Assembly (NCBI GenBank): GCA_964596865.1
Contig: CAZQVW010000069.1
Location: 1-11,575 of the forward strand
Source: UBA6382 sp964596865
Lineage (GTDB): Bacteria > Bacteroidota > Bacteroidia > Bacteroidales > Bacteroidaceae
DNA: 11,575 nt
Reading direction: 5' to 3'
A program made the position numbers and the translations under genes. A model generated the notes under the pieces. It was not told where the DNA came from. It searched no databases and saw only the letters and a program-made list of their open reading frames with translations. Each line of letters starts with the position of its first letter. Position 1 is the stretch's first letter. This document shows, piece by piece, positions 6,811 through 11,575 of this stretch.

Positions 6811-6834
6811 AATTGTCATAATCTTTTTACAATT
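6811..6834. promoter_or_regulatory. Inverted repeat at the zeta-like promoter
   Basis: AATTGT (6811-6816) and ACAATT (6829-6834) are perfect inverted half-sites separated by 12 bp. The right half overlaps the TTG (-33) of the promoter for the zeta-like kinase. It could be an operator for autoregulation, or the weak stem of a coaE terminator (the loop contains a T run, but none follows the stem). The evidence is spacing and symmetry only. Confidence 0.3.
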
Positions 6835-6865
6835 GCCCTAATATTATTTTTTTTATTATCTTTGC
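6833..6865 (+). promoter_or_regulatory. Bacteroidota promoter of the zeta-like kinase pair
   Basis: TTG at 6833-6835 and TATCTTTGC at 6857-6865 are 21 bp apart, a very good fit to the -33/-7 promoter of Bacteroides-type sigma-ABfr (TTTG, about 20 bp, TAnnTTTG). Transcription would start near 6872, only about 16 nt before the GTG at 6888. Confidence 0.7.
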
Positions 6866-6887
6866 AGCCGGATAAGAAACTAAAATA

Positions 6888-7502
6888 GTGGAACAAGATA
6901 GTAATAAGAAAAACCTTTCGTCTCTGCCCCCTGCGGAGCAGAAAAAGATGTATATCATCGCGGGATGCAACGGAGCCGGCAAGACCACTGCGGCCTTTAC
7001 CATCCTGCCCCGTTATATGCACTGCGAGGAATATATCAATGCCGACGAAATAGCACGAGGGCTGTCGCCCTTCCATCCCGAGAGCGTGCCCATTGAGGCT
7101 GGCAAACTGATGATACAACGCATCGGCGACCTCATGAAGCGCGGTGTTACTTTTGCCGTGGAGACCACACTCTCTACCCATTCCTACGTAAACCTAATCA
7201 AGCGGGCTCACAAGGGTGGCTATGAAGTGGAACTAATTTTCCTGTGGCTCTCATCGCCCGATGTGGCGGTGGAGCGGGTGGCTCACCGAGTGCAGGAGGG
7301 CGGCCATAATATTCCCGAAGATGTAATTCGGCGTCGCTATGCGGCCGGTATCCGCAATCTGGTGGAGGTATATTCGTCTATTGTGGATCGGTGGCTGCTG
7401 ATAGATAATAATGCGGCCTCGGTGGTGGTGGCCGAAACGGTGAACGGACAGGCCACCGTGTTCGACCTCAAGCGCTACAATAAAATCTTCTCACATGACT
7501 GA
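6888..7502 (+). CDS. Zeta-toxin-like P-loop kinase (predicted ABC-type ATPase, COG4185-like)
   Basis: The 204-residue product has a Walker A motif GCNGAGKTT at 26-34, the segment INADEIARGLSP with D53, VETTLST with E92, and an arginine-rich C-terminal motif HRVQEGGHNIPEDVIRRRY at 133-151. This order (P-loop, N-A-D-E, E-T-T, R-x-x-x-G-G-H-x-x-P-x-x-x-x-x-R-R-Y) is that of the zeta toxin/PezT-like kinases and their COG4185 relatives. True zeta toxins phosphorylate UDP-N-acetylglucosamine; whether this member does is unknown. The GTG start gives a 20-residue charged leader. ATG 6948 (MYIIAGCNGAGKTT) is an alternative start right before the P-loop strand. It has its own promoter and overlaps the following 62-residue gene by 8 bp, the arrangement of a two-component toxin-antitoxin-like unit. 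It may instead be a housekeeping small-molecule kinase. Confidence 0.8.
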   Translation: MEQDSNKKNLSSLPPAEQKKMYIIAGCNGAGKTTAAFTILPRYMHCEEYINADEIARGLSPFHPESVPIEAGKLMIQRIGDLMKRGVTFAVETTLSTHSYVNLIKRAHKGGYEVELIFLWLSSPDVAVERVAHRVQEGGHNIPEDVIRRRYAAGIRNLVEVYSSIVDRWLLIDNNAASVVVAETVNGQATVFDLKRYNKIFSHD

Positions 7503-7683
7503 CGGCAATTCTCCCCTCACGCCTTATGCCCGCAATGTCCAGCGAGGCCTAATGGATGCCAATCGCCGCATGGTATTCAAGGCGGCGGCCTTTGGCAGGA
7601 TGCTTGTCTTCGGCCAAGAAGATGGGACATGGAAAGAAGTGTCCGCCCGCCAAATACTGGAACAGCAAAACGACAGTAAATAA
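7495..7683 (+). CDS. Small protein paired with the zeta-like kinase
   Basis: A 62-residue protein whose ATG lies inside the last codons of the kinase gene (8-bp overlap), so the two are translationally coupled. It reads as a polar N-terminus (TDGNSPLTPYA), an amphipathic helix (RNVQRGLMDANRRMVFKAAA), then what looks like a beta hairpin and short helix (GRMLVFGQEDGTWKEV, SARQILEQQ). I recall small partners of COG4185 ATPases with a similar plan, helix then a G-x-x-h-V-x-x-x-D-G-x-W segment, but I cannot confirm homology. By position and size it is the candidate antitoxin or cofactor of the kinase. It is not a recognisable DNA-binding protein. Confidence 0.65.
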   Translation: MTDGNSPLTPYARNVQRGLMDANRRMVFKAAAFGRMLVFGQEDGTWKEVSARQILEQQNDSK

Positions 7684-7872
7684 TCCAGGTGGGCAATCCC
7701 TCATGCGTGGCAGAAAAATCCACGAGGCTTTCGCCGAAATCAAGAAAGAGGAAACCACTATAATCCATTTTGCCGAATTTGTGGCTCCACCATGCCAAGC
7801 CTCTATCTTACAACTGCTCTGTTCCATTACCTCACAAGCTAATTAATTCTTAATACTCTATTCTAATACAAA
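7684..7872. other. Spacer between the kinase pair and fkp
   Basis: These 189 bases hold no confident gene. A frame that is open from 7556 to 7846 would give a 47-residue peptide from ATG 7703 (MRGRKIHEAFAEIKKEE...), which resembles nothing I know and overlaps the preceding gene if extended. No TAnnTTTG box or terminator hairpin is convincing. fkp could be cotranscribed with the kinase pair or use a promoter I cannot see. Confidence 0.5.
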
Positions 7873-10710
7873 ATGAAATATCTACTTTCTTTGCCTAAGA
7901 ATTTGGTAAAGTATTTCCATAATCTGACGGGTACGGATGCCCTGTCTTTTTTCTGTACCAGTGATCCCAAGGACGGTCGTGTGGGTTCTGGTGGCGGAAC
8001 AGTATGGTTGTTGGACGAATGCCGCCGTGCAGAAGCTCCGTCCCAATCGATGCGCGAATGGTTGCCAAAGGAAAAACGTATTCTAATCCATGCCGGCGGT
8101 AGCGGCAGGCGCATACCGGCATACGCCACATCAGGCAAAGTGCTCACACCTATTCCCGTGGTTAGAGCCAAGCGCGGGCAAAAAATAGACCAGACCCTTT
8201 TGGAATTTCAGTTGCCTCTCTATCAGCGCCTCTTAAAAATGGCCCCCGAGCGCTACCACACCCTGGTGGCATCTGGCGATGTGATGATAAGAGCCACAGA
8301 ATTGCCCGATATTCCCGAAGCCGATGTGGTATGCTTGGGATTATGGCAAGATCCATCTTTGGCTTGCCATCACGGTGTATTTATGATAGACCGCCAAAAT
8401 CCCAATGCCCTCGATTATATGTTGCAAAAGCCTTCCGTGCAACAGTTGGACGACCTTCTGCCCACACATTTCTATCTTATGGACGTGGGCGTATGGCTAT
8501 TGAGCGATAAGGCGGTGGAGCGGTTGGCTCTGCTTTGCGGCGCAGACAAAGGTCGCCCACACGATTATGACCTCTATGCCCAATTTGGTACCGGCCTTGG
8601 CACCCACCCCTCCCGTCCCGAACCGCTATTGAAAGACCTCAGTGTGGCCATTCTCCCCCTTGATGATGGGTCGTTCCTTCATTATGGCACCACTCGCGAA
8701 TTGCTGTCGTCCACCGAGGCGGTCATCAACGATGTGAAAGACCAACGCCATCTGATGTATCAGCCCGTGAAGCCTCATCCCAGTATCTTTACGCAAAATG
8801 CCGTGGTGCGCTCCTCTATCGACCTCCGCGTACCTTATATATGGATAGAGAATGCCTATGTTCCTGTTACATGGAATATACCTACACGCACTGTCATCAC
8901 CGGCGTACCGGTAAATAATTGGGTGGTGCGCCTTGGCGAAGGCCAGTGTATAGATGTGGTGCCGGTGGGAGAAAAAGAATGGTGTCTGCGGCCGTATGGC
9001 TATACGGATGTTTTCAATGGGAATTTGGAAGACGAGAGTACAATGTATCTGGAGCAGCCGTTTGCGCGGTGGGCAAAACAGAGAGGCATAGTTTCTTCCG
9101 ATTTCTCTTCTATTGAAGACATACAGCGAGCCGAACTTTTCCCTGTCAGCGCAGACTTGGACACACTTGGGCGCCTGTTAAATTGGTTTATTTCTGATAA
9201 TCCGGATAAGAAAACTACAGAACTTTGGCGTAGCTTGCCACGATTGTCTGCAGACGAAATCCTTGACAAAGCCAATCTGCAACGGGCCGAAGACCAGCGC
9301 AAATCCTTCCGTGCGCTTGACCTCATGGCTATGGCCGACAATTATTCCATGAGTGTTTTCTATTCCACCGACCTTCATGATTTGGCTCATAAGTTTGTGG
9401 AATACAACCTGCCCGCTCCACATGTGCTTTCCTCAGAGGCCCCTCTCACCACTCGTATCCACGACGCCATGTTCCGCTCACAATTAAAAGAATTGAGGGG
9501 AGAAGATGGAGCGCAGGAATCCAGACAAGCGTTTAACCTCTTGCGCGATGGCATGGTGGAGCGCGTGGAGCAAGATAAAAATCTACCTCACCTATGTGTC
9601 CTTGACGACCAGATTGTTTGGGGACGCTCGCCTGTTAGGGCTGATGTGGCCGGAGGGTGGACAGACACCCCTCCATTCTCGCTTTATACCGGCGGCAATG
9701 TGGTGAATATGGCGCTCAATCTCAATGGACAGCCTCCATTACAAGTATATGTGAAGCCAAATCATAATTACAATATCGTTTGCCGCTCCATCGACCTCGG
9801 CGCGGAAGAGACCGTGTCTACATTCGAGGAGCTCTCTGCTTATGACCAAGTTGGCTCTCCTTTCTCAATCCCCAAAGCGGCTATGGCATTGGCCGGATTT
9901 CTGCCTCGTTTTTGCAAACAGCGCTACCCCTCCTTGCGCAAACAATTAGAGGATTTTGGCTCTGGTATTGATATAGTGATGATGGCCGCAGTGCCAGCCG
10001 GTAGCGGATTAGGCACCAGTAGCATACTCGCCGCCACAGTGTTGGGCACTCTGTCTGATTTCTGCGGACTGGGATGGTCTAAATACGAAATCTGTAATCG
10101 CACCCTTGTGCTGGAGCAACTGCTCACCACCGGCGGCGGTTGGCAAGACCAATACGGCGGTGTGCTCCATGGCATCAAGATGCTGAAAAGCCAAGAGGGA
10201 TTTGATCAAAATATCTCCACGGCCTGGTTGCCAGACCCCTTATTCCGCCACGAACAGGGCTTATGCCATCTGCTCTATTACACCGGTATCCGCCGCACGG
10301 CCAAAAAGATATTGCAAGAAATCGTGCGCGGTATGTTCCTTAACGATGCACATACCCTTTCTATCCTCAATGAGATGAAAGAGCACGCCCTCAATATGCA
10401 GGACGCTATCCAGCATGACGACTTCGCTGAATACGGTGCCCTCCTGCGCCGCTCTTGGGAACTGAATTGCCAGCTCGACAGTGGCACTGCCCCGCAGCAG
10501 GTAGAGGAGCTGTGTCGTAAGGTTGATGACCTATGCTTGGGCTATAAGCTCCTTGGCGCTGGCGGCGGCGGGTTTATGTATATGGTAGCTAAAGATCCGG
10601 AGGCCGCTCTTCGTTTGCGCTCAATGCTGCAAACCAATCCCCTCACCCCCACATCACGCTTTGTGGAGATGACTCTCTCTGACACCGGTATGCAGATAAC
10701 CCGCTCTTGA
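7873..10710 (+). CDS. fkp: Bifunctional L-fucokinase / GDP-L-fucose pyrophosphorylase (Fkp)
   Basis: Fkp converts free L-fucose in two steps: ATP makes fucose-1-phosphate, then GTP makes GDP-L-fucose, the donor for fucosylated capsules and glycoproteins. The 945-residue product is close to the 949 residues of Bacteroides fragilis Fkp and agrees along its whole length as I recall that protein. The N-terminal half is the nucleotidyltransferase, with GRVGSGGGTVWLLDEC from residue 35, HAGGSGRR at 73-80 and SGKVLTP around 87-93. A beta-helix-like linker follows. The C-terminal GHMP kinase has RADVAGGWTDTPP at 589-601, the phosphate loop PAGSGLGTSS at 708-717, TTGGGWQDQYGG around 755-766, and LGAGGGGF at 894-901. 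It starts at an ATG after A-rich DNA (AATACAAAATG). No fucose transporter, isomerase or aldolase gene is next to it, so it is a standalone salvage gene here. Confidence 0.96.
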   Translation: MKYLLSLPKNLVKYFHNLTGTDALSFFCTSDPKDGRVGSGGGTVWLLDECRRAEAPSQSMREWLPKEKRILIHAGGSGRRIPAYATSGKVLTPIPVVRAKRGQKIDQTLLEFQLPLYQRLLKMAPERYHTLVASGDVMIRATELPDIPEADVVCLGLWQDPSLACHHGVFMIDRQNPNALDYMLQKPSVQQLDDLLPTHFYLMDVGVWLLSDKAVERLALLCGADKGRPHDYDLYAQFGTGLGTHPSRPEPLLKDLSVAILPLDDGSFLHYGTTRELLSSTEAVINDVKDQRHLMYQPVKPHPSIFTQNAVVRSSIDLRVPYIWIENAYVPVTWNIPTRTVITGVPVNNWVVRLGEGQCIDVVPVGEKEWCLRPYGYTDVFNGNLEDESTMYLEQPFARWAKQRGIVSSDFSSIEDIQRAELFPVSADLDTLGRLLNWFISDNPDKKTTELWRSLPRLSADEILDKANLQRAEDQRKSFRALDLMAMADNYSMSVFYSTDLHDLAHKFVEYNLPAPHVLSSEAPLTTRIHDAMFRSQLKELRGEDGAQESRQAFNLLRDGMVERVEQDKNLPHLCVLDDQIVWGRSPVRADVAGGWTDTPPFSLYTGGNVVNMALNLNGQPPLQVYVKPNHNYNIVCRSIDLGAEETVSTFEELSAYDQVGSPFSIPKAAMALAGFLPRFCKQRYPSLRKQLEDFGSGIDIVMMAAVPAGSGLGTSSILAATVLGTLSDFCGLGWSKYEICNRTLVLEQLLTTGGGWQDQYGGVLHGIKMLKSQEGFDQNISTAWLPDPLFRHEQGLCHLLYYTGIRRTAKKILQEIVRGMFLNDAHTLSILNEMKEHALNMQDAIQHDDFAEYGALLRRSWELNCQLDSGTAPQQVEELCRKVDDLCLGYKLLGAGGGGFMYMVAKDPEAALRLRSMLQTNPLTPTSRFVEMTLSDTGMQITRS

Positions 10711-10745
10711 AAAGCGCACAGAATTCCTCTGATAGTTTAGAACAC

Positions 10746-10773
10746 TCAAAATACTCGGAATTTTCAAAATACT
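10746..10773. repeat. 10-bp direct repeat after fkp
   Basis: TCAAAATACT occurs at 10746-10755 and 10764-10773, an 18-bp period, in the 167-bp gap between fkp and pepT. The similarity fades beyond 10 bases. It may be a chance pair in AT-rich DNA or a small binding site; no terminator hairpin is evident for fkp. Confidence 0.35.
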
Positions 10774-10839
10774 ACGATATTCTTGTTTATATCTATCATA
10801 GACTTACCAAACGTACCGGTTTTTGAAACGATAGCTTCT

Positions 10840-10848
10840 TAATTTTGC
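10840..10848 (+). promoter_or_regulatory. Bacteroidota-type -7 box before pepT
   Basis: TAATTTTGC matches TAnnTTTG exactly and would start transcription near 10855, about 23 nt before the pepT ATG. The nearest TTTG upstream ends at 10825, only 14 bp away, so the -33 element is uncertain. Confidence 0.55.
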
Positions 10849-10877
10849 AATCAAATTATAATACTTCAAATAAAGAA

Positions 10878-11575
10878 ATGGACATAGTAGAAAGATTTCT
10901 GAACTATACCAAGTTTGACACACAGTCGAGCGAAGATTCATCGACCACCCCCTCCACCGAAAAGCAATGGGCTTTCGCTCGTTATCTGAAAGAAGAATTG
11001 GAGAATGTGGGATTAGACGATGTCTATCTCGATGACAACGGTTATCTCTATGCCGTCTTGCCTAAAAACTGCGACAAGGAGATTCCCGAGGTGGGCTTTA
11101 TTTCACACATGGATACCAGTCCAGATTGCTCCGGTGCCAATATCCATCCGCGCATTGTTAAAGCATACGATGGCGGCGACATTGTTCTTGACGCAGAGGC
11201 CGGTATCGCCATTTCGCCAAAGAAATTTCCCGAACTCCTCGCTCATAAAGGCGAAGACATCATTGTTACTGATGGTCATACCCTCTTGGGCGCCGATGAT
11301 AAGGCCGGTATCGCCGAGATTGTCCAGGCTATGGTCTATCTGAAAGAGCATCCCGAAATAGAGCACGGCAATATCCATGTGGCTTTCAATCCGGACGAAG
11401 AGATTGGCATGGGTGCTCATAAATTCGATGTAGAGCGCTTCGGCTGTGATTGGGCATATACGATGGATGGCTCGGAGGTGGGCGAGCTGGAATACGAGAA
11501 TTTCAATGCTGCCTCTGCTCGCATCACCATCACCGGTATGAGCGTTCACCCCGGCTACGCCAAAAATAAAATGCT
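10878..11575 (+). CDS. pepT: Peptidase T (tripeptide aminopeptidase), 5' part
   Basis: PepT is a cytosolic two-zinc aminopeptidase of the M20 family that removes the N-terminal residue of tripeptides. The frame from ATG 10878 stays open to the window edge: 232 codons of the usual 405-410, so the C-terminus and the last metal ligand are outside. It begins MDIVERFLNYTKFDTQSSED, the PepT opening. The first ligand motif SHMDTSPD places H77 and D79; LLGADDKAG gives the bridging D140; FNPDEEIGMGA gives the catalytic E174 and metal ligand E175; YTMDGSEVGELEYENFNA gives D197. These agree within one residue with the Escherichia coli positions. The final part, ITITGMSVHPGYAKNKM, enters the lid (dimerisation) domain with its conserved HPG. 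It has its own -7 box and is independent of fkp. Confidence 0.95.
   Translation, partial: MDIVERFLNYTKFDTQSSEDSSTTPSTEKQWAFARYLKEELENVGLDDVYLDDNGYLYAVLPKNCDKEIPEVGFISHMDTSPDCSGANIHPRIVKAYDGGDIVLDAEAGIAISPKKFPELLAHKGEDIIVTDGHTLLGADDKAGIAEIVQAMVYLKEHPEIEHGNIHVAFNPDEEIGMGAHKFDVERFGCDWAYTMDGSEVGELEYENFNAASARITITGMSVHPGYAKNKM

Overview
The window looks like chromosomal DNA of a gut-type Bacteroidales bacterium (phylum Bacteroidota). Four things point there: promoter motifs of the Bacteroidota type (TTG, about 20 bp, TAnnTTTG); starts preceded by A-rich DNA rather than Shine-Dalgarno sequences; a NusB of about 308 residues, far longer than the proteobacterial protein; and a fused L-fucokinase/GDP-fucose pyrophosphorylase of the Bacteroides Fkp type. 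The genus cannot be named from this sequence. Every gene called lies on the + strand.

Layout. Positions 1-938 hold no convincing gene. They carry three unrelated tandem-repeat arrays (22 bp, about 26 bp and 21 bp units), a hairpin-rich block at 339-490, and a sigma-54-like promoter before clpB. clpB (939-3545) encodes the complete ClpB disaggregase and ends at a very long hairpin terminator (3564-3637). A compact housekeeping operon follows: nusB (3800-4726), yajC (4762-5106), a YbbR-domain membrane protein (5151-6194) and coaE (6181-6810, overlapping ybbR). Next is a two-gene unit with its own good Bacteroidota promoter: a zeta-toxin-like P-loop kinase (6888-7502) and an overlapping 62-residue protein (7495-7683), possibly a toxin-antitoxin-like pair. 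The large fkp gene (7873-10710) salvages free L-fucose to GDP-L-fucose. The start of peptidase T, pepT (10878 to the window edge), closes the window.

Most of the window is core metabolism and stress biology: protein disaggregation, rRNA antitermination, Sec translocation, CoA synthesis, fucose salvage and tripeptide breakdown. The less ordinary parts lie between genes. A 13-base sequence, GGCACGCTGTTTG, occurs identically upstream of clpB and nusB and fits the -24/-12 architecture of sigma-54 promoters except for one base. The 21-bp repeat array lies just upstream of the clpB copy, with a period of two helical turns. The zeta-like kinase and its small partner are the best candidate for an accessory system. 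No CRISPR array, insertion sequence, tRNA or rRNA was seen.
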